A stretch of DNA of 64,000 nucleotides from Candidatus Altimarinota bacterium (GTDB taxonomy: Bacteria; Patescibacteriota; Gracilibacteria; UBA4473), in contig JAHDHX010000004.1 in NCBI GenBank assembly GCA_020631075.1, positions 1 to 64,000 of the forward strand, written 5' to 3'. Shown here one piece after another: positions 40,951-50,362 of this stretch. How positions within the stretch are numbered: position 1 is the stretch's first letter; each line of letters opens with the position of its first letter. A program made the position numbers and the translations under genes. The notes under the pieces were generated by a model that was not told where the DNA came from, did no database searches, and saw only the letters and a program-made list of their open reading frames with translations.

Positions 40951-42793
40951 TGAGCTGGTGGTATGACAGAGCGTGGTAGACGGGGCGGCCATGCGGGCAG
41001 AGGTGGCCCCACTGGGTGTGGGGGAGGGCGTCGAGGAGGTTTTGGGCGGCCGCTGGGGTGAGGGCGTCGCCGAACTTGACGGCGGCGCGACAGGCGCGGT
41101 ATTCCGTCCGAGTGCGGCGCCAGTGCGTGAGAGGGTCTTCGGCGGTGGGGGGGGCTTGCAGGTGGTCGAGCAGCTGGTCGAGGAGGGATTCGGCGTCGTG
41201 CTGGGCCATGTCAGTGGGGACGGCGGTGAGGTGCAATGCGCCAGTGGGGGCCTCCGCCACGGTGAAGCCAAGCTGGGCCACGGTGGGGAGGCTGGTGCGC
41301 AGGAGCTGGACCTCGGACGGGGCGCGATGGACGGGGTGCGGGGTGAGCAGGGACTGGGGAGTGGGGTCTTGCTGGCGGCGTTCGGCCCAGAACTGGTCAA
41401 AGAGAATGCGCTCGTGCACGGCGTGCTGGTCAAGCACGACGAGGCCGAGGTGATTGCTGGCGAGGAGGTATTTGCGTTCGAGCTGGGTGATGAACTGTAG
41501 GTCTGACAGGATGCCCTGGGCGGTGGGCTCGTGGGGGGGCGGGTGAGTGGTGGGAGTGGTGTGGTCAGCACCCTGCTGGCTGAGGGCGGTGTCGCGGGCG
41601 GTGTGCCCCGCGGCGAAGCTCGACCAGAAGTGGTGACTGGCCGCCACCTGCCGACGACTGGGGCGCGCGGGGGCGCCCCCCGTGGAGGCGGGGCGGGGGG
41701 CAGAGCTGGCGGGGTTGCCTGAGATGCTGCTGGGGCCAGCGGGCGGTGTGGGCCAGTGGGCGACCGTGCTGGGGGGGCTGGTGAAGGTCTGGTCGCGGGC
41801 TGCGGTCAGGGCGGTGGTGAGGGCGTCTTGGGTGAGGTGCCAGATCTCTTCCGGTTCGGCGAAGGTGACTTCGGTCTTGCGGGGGTGGACATTCACGTCG
41901 ACCATCAGCGGGTCGATGGCGTATTGCAGGCACCAGACGGGGTGGAGGTGTTTTTCGATCCCGCAGGTTTTGAGGTAGGTCTGGCGGACGCAGTAGCTGA
42001 CGCGGGTGTCTGTGACGGCGCGTTGCTGGACACTGAGCCACTGGTGCCGACGGCTGCGGGCGTATGACCCCGGGGCACTGACCCAGCCACTGACCGCGGC
42101 CAGCTGGCTGCGGGCCTCCACCCGCAGGAGCGTCGTGTCCGGAGGGACAATGGCTGTCAGGCGCTGGTGGAGGGTCTGGCCCGCGGGGAGGTGGAGAGTT
42201 TGTTTACCGTTGTGGTGGAGGCGGAACTCCACTGTGGGGTGGTCGAGCCCGAAGGCCGTCAGAGTGCGGAGGATGTGGCGATATTCGGTGGCTTCGGCTT
42301 TGAGGTATTGCAGGCGGGCGGGGACCGTCAAAAATAGGTCGCGCACCGACACGAGGGTGCCCGTGACGGGCGGGCAGGGGGTGACTTCTACCTCCCCGCC
42401 GCCGTGACGGGTGAGGCAGGTGCCTGACTCGGCGGTGGCGGTGGCTGTCTCAAGCCGAAAGTCGCTGACGGCGGCCACGGCAGCGAGTGCCTCCCCCCGA
42501 AAGCCGAAACTGCCTAAGGAAAAAAGGTCGGCGGCGGTGGTGATCTTGCTCGTGGCGTGGCGGGTGATGGCCATCTGGGCGTTTTGCGGGGTCATGCCGT
42601 GGCCGTTGTCGACGATCTTAATCAATTTCTTGCCGCCTTTCTCGACCCAGACGGTGACCTTGGTCGCGCCTGCATCAAGGCTGTTTTCGACGAGCTCTTT
42701 CACCACGGAAGCTGGGCGCTCGACCACTTCGCCAGCGGCGATCTGGTCGCGGACTTCAGCTGACAAGAGTTGTATGTCTCGCATCTTTTTCAC
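40931..42793 (-). CDS. mutL: DNA mismatch repair protein MutL, endonuclease-type
   Basis: 620 residues. N-terminal GHKL ATPase: IAAGEVVERPASVVKELVENSLDAGA is split by the usual spacing, DNGHGM, RHATSKI and GSFGFRGEAL. A Pro/Thr-rich linker (about 345-430) joins the C-terminal dimerisation domain. That domain has LDQHAVHERILFDQF (the DQHAx2Ex4E endonuclease motif with a final Asp), CRAAVKFGDALT and LCPHGRPVYHALS, the metal-binding motifs of nicking MutL proteins. MutL links MutS mismatch recognition to strand incision; MutS is not in the window. The start could be the first or fourth codon. Confidence 0.96.
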   Translation of the reverse strand: MKKMRDIQLLSAEVRDQIAAGEVVERPASVVKELVENSLDAGATKVTVWVEKGGKKLIKIVDNGHGMTPQNAQMAITRHATSKITTAADLFSLGSFGFRGEALAAVAAVSDFRLETATATAESGTCLTRHGGGEVEVTPCPPVTGTLVSVRDLFLTVPARLQYLKAEATEYRHILRTLTAFGLDHPTVEFRLHHNGKQTLHLPAGQTLHQRLTAIVPPDTTLLRVEARSQLAAVSGWVSAPGSYARSRRHQWLSVQQRAVTDTRVSYCVRQTYLKTCGIEKHLHPVWCLQYAIDPLMVDVNVHPRKTEVTFAEPEEIWHLTQDALTTALTAARDQTFTSPPSTVAHWPTPPAGPSSISGNPASSAPRPASTGGAPARPSRRQVAASHHFWSSFAAGHTARDTALSQQGADHTTPTTHPPPHEPTAQGILSDLQFITQLERKYLLASNHLGLVVLDQHAVHERILFDQFWAERRQQDPTPQSLLTPHPVHRAPSEVQLLRTSLPTVAQLGFTVAEAPTGALHLTAVPTDMAQHDAESLLDQLLDHLQAPPTAEDPLTHWRRTRTEYRACRAAVKFGDALTPAAAQNLLDALPHTQWGHLCPHGRPVYHALSYHQLNAQFHR

Positions 42794-42866
42794 CCTAGTG
42801 GTTTTTGCGGGGGATGCACGCTGACTTATTTGACGAAATATTTTAATCTAATTACAAAATACACTG

Positions 42867-43694
42867 ATGAAAATTGGATATACACTGGCGTTGGCTGGGG
42901 CTCTCTTGGCGGGCGGGGACGCAGCGGAGGGGCAAGTCCTCAAGAAAGAGTGGCCGAAAAACCCTTATAGTACGGCCGTACCTGTGCACCGACCAGCGGT
43001 CAATGCTGCGGAGGTTGACCTGTATGGAGGGCAGCTGACGGAGGGGCCGTCAGCGCTGCTGGCGACGCCGTCTGACCGTACTTCGCGCCAGACGCTGCGC
43101 CAGATATGGCAGATCGTCTGGGCGACGAGCACGGAGCAGGACGAAGACGAAACAGACGCCATCGTCACGCGGTCGCTGGCGGTGAGCACGCCGCACTATG
43201 ACTTTCTGATAGAGGTGGGGACGCCGACCTACGCCTTTGTGCCGTTTATGGCGGTGACGATCCGCCATAAACTAAAGCAGCAGGTAACGACCATCATCGA
43301 CGGGGCGCCACTGCCGAAGTCGCTGGTGACCTTTCGGCGCCGTGGTGAGGAGCTGCGGATGAACGGAGTGGCGGACTACGCCATGATGACGCCTGCGGCG
43401 GCGGTCGTGCGGACGCACGCAGGGACTCAGACAGTTGACGCTGACTATCGCACCCTGAGCCAAGACAAAAAGGTGAAGCGGTTATTTCAAAAATTTAACC
43501 CACTGTCGGGGGCGCCTGTGCCCGAGCGGGAGGCGATAGAGTTTTACTTCGATGATGAGCCTGTGTTGCGGGAGATACAGGAGGAGTATCAGATGGCGAC
43601 AAGTCAAATATTAGCGGTGTTGCAAGCGCTTTACCCTGACTATACGGTGTCGCCGTATCACCCGACGGTGAAGACCGCCTCACCCACACAATGA
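42867..43694 (+). CDS. Secreted/periplasmic hypothetical protein, 275 aa
   Basis: Signal-like N-terminus (MKIGYTLALAGALLAGGDAA) then a soluble domain rich in Thr, Arg and Glu (RQIWQIVWATSTEQDEDETD; YAFVPFMAVTIRHKL). Not recognised. Divergent from mutL with about 70 bp between. Its ATG is preceded by AAAATACACTG, with no Shine-Dalgarno. tsf follows about 100 bp downstream, but a shared transcript is uncertain. Confidence 0.65.
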   Translation: MKIGYTLALAGALLAGGDAAEGQVLKKEWPKNPYSTAVPVHRPAVNAAEVDLYGGQLTEGPSALLATPSDRTSRQTLRQIWQIVWATSTEQDEDETDAIVTRSLAVSTPHYDFLIEVGTPTYAFVPFMAVTIRHKLKQQVTTIIDGAPLPKSLVTFRRRGEELRMNGVADYAMMTPAAAVVRTHAGTQTVDADYRTLSQDKKVKRLFQKFNPLSGAPVPEREAIEFYFDDEPVLREIQEEYQMATSQILAVLQALYPDYTVSPYHPTVKTASPTQ

Positions 43695-43793
43695 GTCACT
43701 TCAACGCTGGTGGGAAAACTTCAGCCTTCCTCTTGCCGACAGAGGGTTATTGTCTACATTCCGTGTGATTTATTTTTCTAAACTTTACTCAAG

Positions 43794-44543
43794 ATGACTG
43801 TGACAGCACAAGACGTTAAGGCGCTGCGTGACCGCACTGGTGTGGGGATGATGGCCTGCCGCAAGGCGCTGGAAGAAGCGGGCGGCGACATGGACCAAGC
43901 GATTGAACTGCTCCGTAAACGTGGGGAAGCCAAAGCGGGTGCCAAGGCTGACCGTGAAACCAGCGAAGGGGCGGTGGCTATCAGCGGGCGGGGGATGGTG
44001 CAACTGAAATGTGAGACGGACTTCGTGGCGCGCAATGAAAAGTATGTCGCGCTGGTGCAAACGCTGGCTGACGCGACCGCGGCGGGGGACATCGACACCA
44101 TGTGGGAAGAAACCCGCACCGACGCAATGCAAGAAATGGGCGAAAACCTCGTGCTAGAGCACACGACCATCGCGGGCGGGACAACCGTGGGGGGGTATGT
44201 GCACGGGAACAAAAAGATCGGGGTGCTGGTGGCGCTGGATGGTGGCACCGAAGACATGGCCCGCGACGTGGCCATGCACGCGGCGGCCATGGACCCACTG
44301 GTCGCTAACCCTTCAGACGTGCCAGCCGAGGCGATCGAGAAAGAAAAAGAAATCTATCGAGAGCAACTGATCGCGGAGGGGAAGCCTGAGCAAATCTTGG
44401 ATAAGATCATTGCGGGGAAGGTGCAAAAGTTTTGTGCGGAGCGGGCACTCAGTAGCCAACCCTTTGTCAAAGATCCTTCACAGACAGTCGCGGAGTACCT
44501 CGGGGACGCCACGCTGGTGGCCTTCATTCGCTACGCAGTGTAG
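43794..44543 (+). CDS. tsf: Translation elongation factor Ts
   Basis: 249 residues. VKALRDRTGVGMMACRKALEE is the TDFV-preceding N-terminal motif of EF-Ts, and KCETDFVARNEKYVAL is the conserved GDP-release motif, preceded by the core domain signature YVHGNKKIGVLVAL. EF-Ts recycles EF-Tu-GDP to EF-Tu-GTP. rpsB, the usual upstream partner, is not here: the preceding gene is a secreted hypothetical. A strong terminator follows at 44595-44624. Confidence 0.97.
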   Translation: MTVTAQDVKALRDRTGVGMMACRKALEEAGGDMDQAIELLRKRGEAKAGAKADRETSEGAVAISGRGMVQLKCETDFVARNEKYVALVQTLADATAAGDIDTMWEETRTDAMQEMGENLVLEHTTIAGGTTVGGYVHGNKKIGVLVALDGGTEDMARDVAMHAAAMDPLVANPSDVPAEAIEKEKEIYREQLIAEGKPEQILDKIIAGKVQKFCAERALSSQPFVKDPSQTVAEYLGDATLVAFIRYAV

Positions 44544-44594
44544 GTAAGGGCAGGTAATGGGGGGTACTGGCTTTTGGTCTTGCAACTGTGAGTG

Positions 44595-44624
44595 AAGCCC
44601 CTGCGCGTTGCAGGGGCTTTTTGA
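44595..44624. terminator. Bidirectional terminator between tsf and the M20 peptidase
   Basis: AAGCCCCTGC-GCGTT-GCAGGGGCTT (44595-44619), then TTT. Convergent genes on both sides. Confidence 0.93.
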
Positions 44625-44632
44625 AAGAGTGT

Positions 44633-45736
44633 TTACTGGGGTTGTTTGAAAGTGCTTTTGTCGAGGGAGGTAACCCAACGGACGGCGGACTCGTAGCAGC
44701 GCTGGAGGGAGTCTAGGTCTACATATTCGTCATACTGATGGGCGAGCTTGGCGGGTGAAGGGCCGAGGTTGATCGTGGGGATGCCCGCCTGTGACCATTG
44801 GCTTTGGTCTGTCCAGTATTGCAGGACTTGGCCGACCTGGTCACCGATGAGGCTACGAAAGACTTCGCGGTCGGCCAGCGGGGTGATGCCGCCACGGTGG
44901 GACTGGTAGTCGAAATCGCGACCTTCGAGGAAGGTCAACCGATGCAGGACTTCTTCGTCTGTCAGGGCGGGGTCGGCGCGGAAGTTGAAGCTGAGCGAGG
45001 CAGCGTCGGGGATGACATTCAAGGCTTGGCCGCCCTCTATGAGGGTGATGTGGAGCTTTTCGCGGACACCTGTCTCGACCTCGCGCAGGAGGCTGTCGGC
45101 AAAGAACACAACCTGCTGGGCGACTGACAGAAGCTCGTGGATGGCGTTGGGCCCTGCATCGAGCGCGGTGTGACCCGCCTGGCCACTGGTGCGGATGGTG
45201 AAATTGTAGGTGCTGAATGTGCCTAGGACGGCGGATTCGTCCGTGGGCTCGGGGACGACGAGGGCATCGATGTCTGGCAAGATGCCCGCGGCGATGAGCT
45301 CCGTCACGCCGTCGGGGATGCCCGTCTCTTCGCCGTGGGTCAGCACCCCGATGAGGTTGACCCGTCGGTCGGCGGGGGGGTGCTGCAACAGGTGCAGCCA
45401 CACGGCGTTGCCGCCAGCCATGTCGACGGCACCGCGGCCGTAGAGTCGTCCGTCACGCACCACTGGTACAGTGGGCTGGGTGACGTGCCATTTGCTGAGG
45501 TCCCCGTAGGGGACGGTGTCAACGTGGCCGTTGAACCCGACCGTCGGTCGGGTGGGGTCGTAGGCGGGGTCGAGGAGGATGAGGTTGTGGCCGTGGCGGA
45601 TGATTTCGCCAGTGAAGGACTTGAGCACGGTGTGCTGCAGGTGGTCGAGCACGGCGGACTCGGTGCCGGTGACGGAAGGGATGCGGATCTGCTCCTCCGC
45701 CAGGTGGCGGATGGCGTCAATGTCAGAAACGGTCAT
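44633..45736 (-). CDS. M20 family metallopeptidase, DapE/ArgE-like
   Basis: 367 residues. Zinc-site motifs: GFNGHVDTVPYGD (first His, catalytic Asp), YGRGAVDMAGGNAVW (bridging Asp), LTHGEETG (catalytic and metal Glu), VPEPTDE (third ligand) and LAHQYDEYVDLDSLQRCYE (last His). A dimerisation lid domain with SGQAGHTALDAG sits between. This is the form of succinyl-diaminopimelate desuccinylase and related deacylases, so it may act in lysine/peptidoglycan precursor synthesis, but substrates in M20 proteins are hard to infer. Convergent with tsf. Start at ATG 45736. Confidence 0.9.
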   Translation of the reverse strand: MTVSDIDAIRHLAEEQIRIPSVTGTESAVLDHLQHTVLKSFTGEIIRHGHNLILLDPAYDPTRPTVGFNGHVDTVPYGDLSKWHVTQPTVPVVRDGRLYGRGAVDMAGGNAVWLHLLQHPPADRRVNLIGVLTHGEETGIPDGVTELIAAGILPDIDALVVPEPTDESAVLGTFSTYNFTIRTSGQAGHTALDAGPNAIHELLSVAQQVVFFADSLLREVETGVREKLHITLIEGGQALNVIPDAASLSFNFRADPALTDEEVLHRLTFLEGRDFDYQSHRGGITPLADREVFRSLIGDQVGQVLQYWTDQSQWSQAGIPTINLGPSPAKLAHQYDEYVDLDSLQRCYESAVRWVTSLDKSTFKQPQ

Positions 45737-45760
45737 GGTGTGAAAATTGGAAAAAACAAA

Positions 45761-45793
45761 AAAACCCGAGGGCCAATAGGAGATTGGTCTCAG
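45761..45793 (-). terminator. Terminator between the 45956 gene and the M20 gene
   Basis: On the minus strand, GAGACCAAT-CTCCT-ATTGG-CCCTC forms a stem (imperfect) followed by a T-rich run (TTTTTTTGTTTTTT). It precedes the M20 peptidase start by about 25 bp, so the two minus-strand genes are likely separate units. Confidence 0.6.
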
Positions 45794-45955
45794 GTCGGTG
45801 GGCTATGTGCGCGCGTTTACACCACTCCTACCGCCTAGACCTTTTGGTCAGACGTCATCATGGTGCGTGTGCAGCAGATGAGTGGTGTTTTCATAGCTCG
45901 CCTGACTCTGGCGATCTTTGGGGTGGGTGTCAAATTTATCTGAATATCAAAGTGT

Positions 45956-47797
45956 CTACTCACTGGCTTTGAACTCTGCCCGAGCGGCGGAGAGGATGGC
46001 GGCGCGCTGGTCGTAGAGCGTGTACATATCACTGATGGTAGCGAGCAGGGCGTCGAGCTGCTGCTGGTAAGCGGGGGGGAGGTTGAGCTGGGCGATGTCG
46101 AGGAGGGACTCGGCCTGAAGCTGGGCGATGCGGGCGGCGGTGTCGTCCGCGAGGCTCTGGTAGGTGTGCCAGTAGAGTGATGGCTGTGAGGAAGCGGGCC
46201 AGTAGGTGCCGTCCGCAAGGCCGAGGTCAGCGTGCTGGCGCTGGGCAAACTCCGTGAGGATTTTTTGGTATTCGGTGGGGTCGACGGCTTTGGTCTGGAG
46301 GGCGATTTCAAGCTGAGTGGATATGAGTCGGGCTTGCTGCTCTTTGATAGCGGTGGTGAGCTGCTGGTCGAGGTTTTGGCGTTGCCACTGGTAGTGCTCA
46401 TTCATCAGGCGGTGGAGGTGTTTGATCTTGGCTTCGGTTTCAGCGATGGAGCCGTCGTCCGCGGCACGCGCGGCGTCGATGCGGGCGTTGACCGCGGCCA
46501 GGGGGGCGAAGTGGTGGCTACTGACCAGCCAGTGGGTGAAGTAGGCTTCATTGACACGCTGACGGATCTGGTCGTGGTCGGTGGCGGTTGTGGTGTCGTC
46601 CTCAATGGCGGAAGACTGCTCTGGCTGGGGGACTTCCGCTGGGTGGTCGGTGTGGTAGAGGGTGAGCAGGCTGTCGGTGAAGTCTTGCCCAGCGAGCCGA
46701 GGTGGGTGGATAAGGTCACGGATCTGGGTGGTGAAATCCTTGAACGCGAGGAGAGACTGGGTGGAGGAGGCGTCAAGCGGGGCGCCGTGCTGTGACAGGA
46801 AGTACGCTTCGAGGCCTGACTGGTAGGTGGCGGCTTTGTCGGGGGTGTCGAGCACTTGGGCTTGGGCAGCGGCCCAGGTGGGGACCGGGTGTTGGCGCTC
46901 GGCCAGGCTGTCGCCTGCTTGGGTGAGGAGGAGTCTGTCGCTGTCATCATAAAACAGCCATGGGGTTTCGTTTATCACAGTTTGCCAGTTGTGGTAGGTC
47001 TCGGGCGCGGTGGGGTCGGTGTCCGCCAAGGCGAGGAGGTCGGAGAGTTTTTGCTGGAGGCGATTTTTGTCCTTGTACTTTTCGATCTTCAGACCTGCGA
47101 AAAAGGCCAAGGTAAACAAAACAGCGGCGAGGGTGGCCTTTGAGGCAAACTGCGTGAGGACTTTGCCTTGGTTTTGTTGCTGGAGGATCTGGCGGATGGT
47201 GTCGACGGTGGGGGAAGGGGGCTGGGTGTCGAGCCAAGCGGCGATGAGCGGCAAGAGCTGGGAGGGAAATTCTGGGTCGCGGTAAAAATCACGGTTGGTG
47301 AGCTCGGTTTCGGGGACGAGGTAGGCGGGGAGGTCAGCTGCGGGGGCCTGGGTGGCAGCCGTCGCCCGAGAGAGCCGTGTGAGTGACAAGAAGTCACGGC
47401 GTAAGCTGTCGCGGTAGGGCCTGACTGTGGTGGGGTCGACCCCTGACTGCAAGGGGGCGGGGATGAAGTCAAGTTGCTGGATGACCGTCAGCCAGTGCTG
47501 CGGAGGGGCTAGGTCTTTGAGCTGGATCCGCAAGACGAGGAGATGTTGGTCGTTGATATTTTGGATGCGGGAGAGGTTGGCGAGAGCTTGTTGGCGTTCT
47601 TGGCGTTCTGAAGAATTGAGGTGAGGGCTAATATGTGCTACACGCAGTGAGTCTTCATTAACGGGAAGGTTGTTTTCATCGAGTAGAAAATCGTGCCAGT
47701 TTGACTGCACGGCAGCAACCAATGACTGGAGAATGGGTTCTAATTCAAGGGAATTTCGGTCTGGTTCGTTGTGTGGGGTGGAGGTTTCTGGTGACAT
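45956..47797 (-). CDS. Hypothetical helical protein with one central membrane helix, 613 aa
   Basis: Not recognised. Residues 1-220 are soluble and helical. One hydrophobic helix lies at about 222-240 (LAAVLFTLAFFAGLKI) followed by a basic stretch. Residues 245-613 are helical and Gln/Ala-rich with likely coiled coil (about 440-500). It could be a bitopic membrane protein with two soluble domains. The ATG at 47797 follows an AT-rich stretch. Alone, ended by a terminator. It resembles the window's other orphan minus-strand genes in composition but has no obvious sequence match. Confidence 0.8.
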   Translation of the reverse strand: MSPETSTPHNEPDRNSLELEPILQSLVAAVQSNWHDFLLDENNLPVNEDSLRVAHISPHLNSSERQERQQALANLSRIQNINDQHLLVLRIQLKDLAPPQHWLTVIQQLDFIPAPLQSGVDPTTVRPYRDSLRRDFLSLTRLSRATAATQAPAADLPAYLVPETELTNRDFYRDPEFPSQLLPLIAAWLDTQPPSPTVDTIRQILQQQNQGKVLTQFASKATLAAVLFTLAFFAGLKIEKYKDKNRLQQKLSDLLALADTDPTAPETYHNWQTVINETPWLFYDDSDRLLLTQAGDSLAERQHPVPTWAAAQAQVLDTPDKAATYQSGLEAYFLSQHGAPLDASSTQSLLAFKDFTTQIRDLIHPPRLAGQDFTDSLLTLYHTDHPAEVPQPEQSSAIEDDTTTATDHDQIRQRVNEAYFTHWLVSSHHFAPLAAVNARIDAARAADDGSIAETEAKIKHLHRLMNEHYQWQRQNLDQQLTTAIKEQQARLISTQLEIALQTKAVDPTEYQKILTEFAQRQHADLGLADGTYWPASSQPSLYWHTYQSLADDTAARIAQLQAESLLDIAQLNLPPAYQQQLDALLATISDMYTLYDQRAAILSAARAEFKASE

Positions 47798-47941
47798 GGT
47801 GCTGATTGATAATTTTTTTTCTATTTTTTACTTTTTACACTCAAACGGTCAAGCTCGCGTAGTATGATTCATAATTTATAAAATGAAATAGCAAATAAAG
47901 AAAGGCGAGAGACATGGCGTGACGTATTTATAGACCGGGCG

Positions 47942-47953
47942 TATAATATGATG
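47942..47953 (+). promoter_or_regulatory. Likely mscS promoter -10 box
   Basis: TATAAT at 47942-47947. The start would be near 47954, giving a ~27-nt leader before the chosen mscS ATG at 47981. ATG codons at 47948 and 47951 lie inside or at the -10 region and are unlikely starts. Confidence 0.6.
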
Positions 47954-47980
47954 AGTATTTGTTTTTCATTTTGTACACTC

Positions 47981-48814
47981 ATGGAATTTGTTACTAATTA
48001 CTTGGCCAACAACACTGACGACCTGATAGAAATGGTGACGAGCTGGGGCGGGAAGCTGCTGGGGGCACTGGTTGTGCTGTGGATCGGATTTAAGATCGTG
48101 GGGGTGGTCAAACGGATGGTGCAGAAGGCTTTTGGGCGGACGCAGCTCGACCCGTCGTTGGAGGGATTCCTTCTGTCGGTGATCGGGATGACGCTCAAGG
48201 TGCTGGTGTTCATAACCGCGGCGGGGGTGCTGGGGATAGAGATGACGTCATTCATCGCGCTGCTGGGGGCGGCTGGTCTGGCGGTAGGGATGGCGCTGCA
48301 GGGGGCGCTGAGTCACTTTGCGGGGGGGGTGATGATCTTGCTGTTTCGGCCATTTAAGAATGGTGACCTGATCGAGGCGCAGGGGTTTCTGGGCCATGTG
48401 AAACAGATCGGGATCACGGCGACGGAGATCAAGACGTTGGACAATAAAACCGTGTTCATCCCCAATGGGCCGCTGTCTGGGGGGACGATTAAAAATTACT
48501 CAACGGAGCCGCAGCTGCGGGTGGATCTGGAGTTTGGGATTGGGTATGATGATGACATTGATCAAGCGAAAAAAGTGATCATGGAGATCGTCAAAGCGCG
48601 CAGTGATGTGCTGAGTACGCCTGCGGAGCCCTTTGTGGCGGTGATGTCGCTGGGGGACAGTGCGGTGAACCTTGTGGTGCGGGTGTGGACCAAGACGGAG
48701 ACGTACTGGGATGTGTACTTCGGCCTCAACGAAGCGGTGAAAAAGGCTTTTGATAGTAATAAAATCTCGATCCCCTACCCCCACCAAGAGGTGTATATGC
48801 ACACGGTGAGTTAG
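47981..48814 (+). CDS. mscS: Small-conductance mechanosensitive channel, MscS family
   Basis: 277 residues from ATG 47981 (MEFVTNYLANNTDDLIEMVT). Three N-terminal helices, the third being the pore helix with FIALLGAAGLAVGMALQGAL. Then the beta domain (FRPFKNGDLIEAQGFLGHVKQIGITATEIKTLDNK split over the conserved region) with VFIPNGPLSGGTIKNYS, and the C-terminal alpha/beta domain ending IPYPHQEVYMHTV. It opens on membrane tension to relieve hypo-osmotic stress. Size and order match E. coli MscS. A terminator follows. Confidence 0.95.
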   Translation: MEFVTNYLANNTDDLIEMVTSWGGKLLGALVVLWIGFKIVGVVKRMVQKAFGRTQLDPSLEGFLLSVIGMTLKVLVFITAAGVLGIEMTSFIALLGAAGLAVGMALQGALSHFAGGVMILLFRPFKNGDLIEAQGFLGHVKQIGITATEIKTLDNKTVFIPNGPLSGGTIKNYSTEPQLRVDLEFGIGYDDDIDQAKKVIMEIVKARSDVLSTPAEPFVAVMSLGDSAVNLVVRVWTKTETYWDVYFGLNEAVKKAFDSNKISIPYPHQEVYMHTVS

Positions 48815-48840
48815 AAATTGATCAGAGATTGTTTCTCTCA

Positions 48841-48873
48841 AAAAAAGTGGCCCTGAGAGGGGTCGCTTTTTTT
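48841..48873. terminator. Hairpin terminator after mscS
   Basis: AAAAAAGTGGCCCT-GAG-AGGGGTCGCTTTTTTT: an imperfect stem with A- and T-runs on either side. Confidence 0.65.
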
Positions 48874-48898
48874 GTCTGGGGGGATAGGGTGCGGGGTG

Positions 48899-50293
48899 AT
48901 GACAAATCTAAAACGTGGTGAGGAACTGACACTGGAAATAACCCAAGCGGCCTGGGGCGGCAAAGGGCTGGCGAAGCACGAGTCGGGGCGGGTGGTATTT
49001 GTGCCGGGGGCGTTGCCCGGGCAAACCGTGACGGCCAAGGTGACCCGCGTGAAAAAGCGCCACGCGGACGCGAAACTGCTGCGGGTGGAGGCGCGGGCGG
49101 ACTATGAAATAGAGACGAACTTTCAGGAGACGCCTGGGGGGCCTTACCTGCGGGTGCCGTATGCCACCCAGCTGGAGTGGAAGCAAACCCAAGTGACCGA
49201 GCTGCTGCGGCGGGTGGCGGGGGTGGACATTACGCCCGTGCTGCGCGCGGTGGTGCCCAGCCCGCAGATACACTTCGCGCGGAACAAGATGGAGTACTCC
49301 TTTGGCCCGAATGCCGCGGGGGGCCCAGCGCTGGGGTCGAAGGTGCGGGGGCAGTTTTGGTGTGTGGAGGGGCTGGCGAAGCCGTCGGGGATGTTTGACG
49401 AGCAGCTGGAAACCCTCTTGCCGGGGCTGCTGGAGCAGTGTCTGGGCGTGGCGCCGACGGTGTATGACCAACGCACCCACGAGGGGGTGTGGCGGCAGCT
49501 GGTGGTGCGGAAGTCATTTGCAAAAGATGAGCTGCTGGTGTGTGTGGTGACGTCTTCGCAGGGGGGGGAGCTGGCGCTGGGGCCGCTGGTGGAGTGGCTG
49601 CAAGCGGAACTGGGGCCACGGCTGGCGGGGGTGCTGCACCAAGTGTCAGACGATGTGTCGGATTCGGCCAGTAAGTACACCAGTCGCGACACTCTGTGGG
49701 GGCGTGACACGCTGGTGGAGGCGATCAACGGGCTAGAATTTCAGCTATCGGTGGACTCCTTTTTTCAAACGAACCCGTTGGCGGCGGAGCGCCTGTATGA
49801 ACAGGTGGTGCGGTTGGCGGGGATCCCCGCGGGGGGGCTGGGCCTTGACCTCTGCTGTGGGACGGGCACTATTGCCCAGCTGTTGGCGGCGGGGCAGCCC
49901 GACGCCAGGGTGATAGGCGTGGAGATAGTGCCCAGTGCGGTGCAAGACGCCGAGGCCAACGCCCAGCGCAATGGCCTGACCAACGTGGAGTTTGCCGTGG
50001 GGGACGTGCGGCCGTGGCTGAAAAATTTTCTGGACGGGGGCGATGACCGCCCCACCGTGGACGTCGTGACGCTCGACCCGCCGCGGTCGGGGGTGTCGCC
50101 GAAGGTGCTGCGGCGGCTGATAGAGGTGGCGCCGCCGACGCTGGTGTATGTGAGCTGTAACCCAGGGAGTCTGGCGGCGGACCTGCAACAATTGCTGGAA
50201 AGTGGGTACCGACTGACGGACTTCGTGCTGGTGGACCAGTTTCCGCACACGCACCATGTGGAGTGTGTGGCGCGGTTGGAACTTAGTCCCTGA
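48899..50293 (+). CDS. TrmA/RlmC/RlmD-family RNA 5-methyluridine methyltransferase
   Basis: 464 residues from ATG 48899 (MTNLKRGEELTLEITQ). N-terminal TRAM domain (GGKGLAKHESGRVVFVPGALPGQ), central domain, and C-terminal SAM methyltransferase with FFQTNP, LDLCCGTGTIAQLLA, LDPPRSGVSPKVL and the catalytic Cys in YVSCNPGSLAADL. It methylates uridine C5 in rRNA or tRNA. The Cys cluster that binds 4Fe-4S in E. coli RlmD is missing after the TRAM domain: the sequence reads ETPGGPYLRVPYATQLEWKQ where CxxCGGCxxQH is expected. It therefore resembles Fe-S-less TrmA/RlmC-like members. The target RNA is unknown. Confidence 0.9.
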   Translation: MTNLKRGEELTLEITQAAWGGKGLAKHESGRVVFVPGALPGQTVTAKVTRVKKRHADAKLLRVEARADYEIETNFQETPGGPYLRVPYATQLEWKQTQVTELLRRVAGVDITPVLRAVVPSPQIHFARNKMEYSFGPNAAGGPALGSKVRGQFWCVEGLAKPSGMFDEQLETLLPGLLEQCLGVAPTVYDQRTHEGVWRQLVVRKSFAKDELLVCVVTSSQGGELALGPLVEWLQAELGPRLAGVLHQVSDDVSDSASKYTSRDTLWGRDTLVEAINGLEFQLSVDSFFQTNPLAAERLYEQVVRLAGIPAGGLGLDLCCGTGTIAQLLAAGQPDARVIGVEIVPSAVQDAEANAQRNGLTNVEFAVGDVRPWLKNFLDGGDDRPTVDVVTLDPPRSGVSPKVLRRLIEVAPPTLVYVSCNPGSLAADLQQLLESGYRLTDFVLVDQFPHTHHVECVARLELSP

Positions 50294-50362
50294 GAATTTT
50301 GCCAGTGAACTGAGAAGCTGCTAGGGTGGTCTAGTTTGCTATATTCTCGCCCCTAGTCAACC

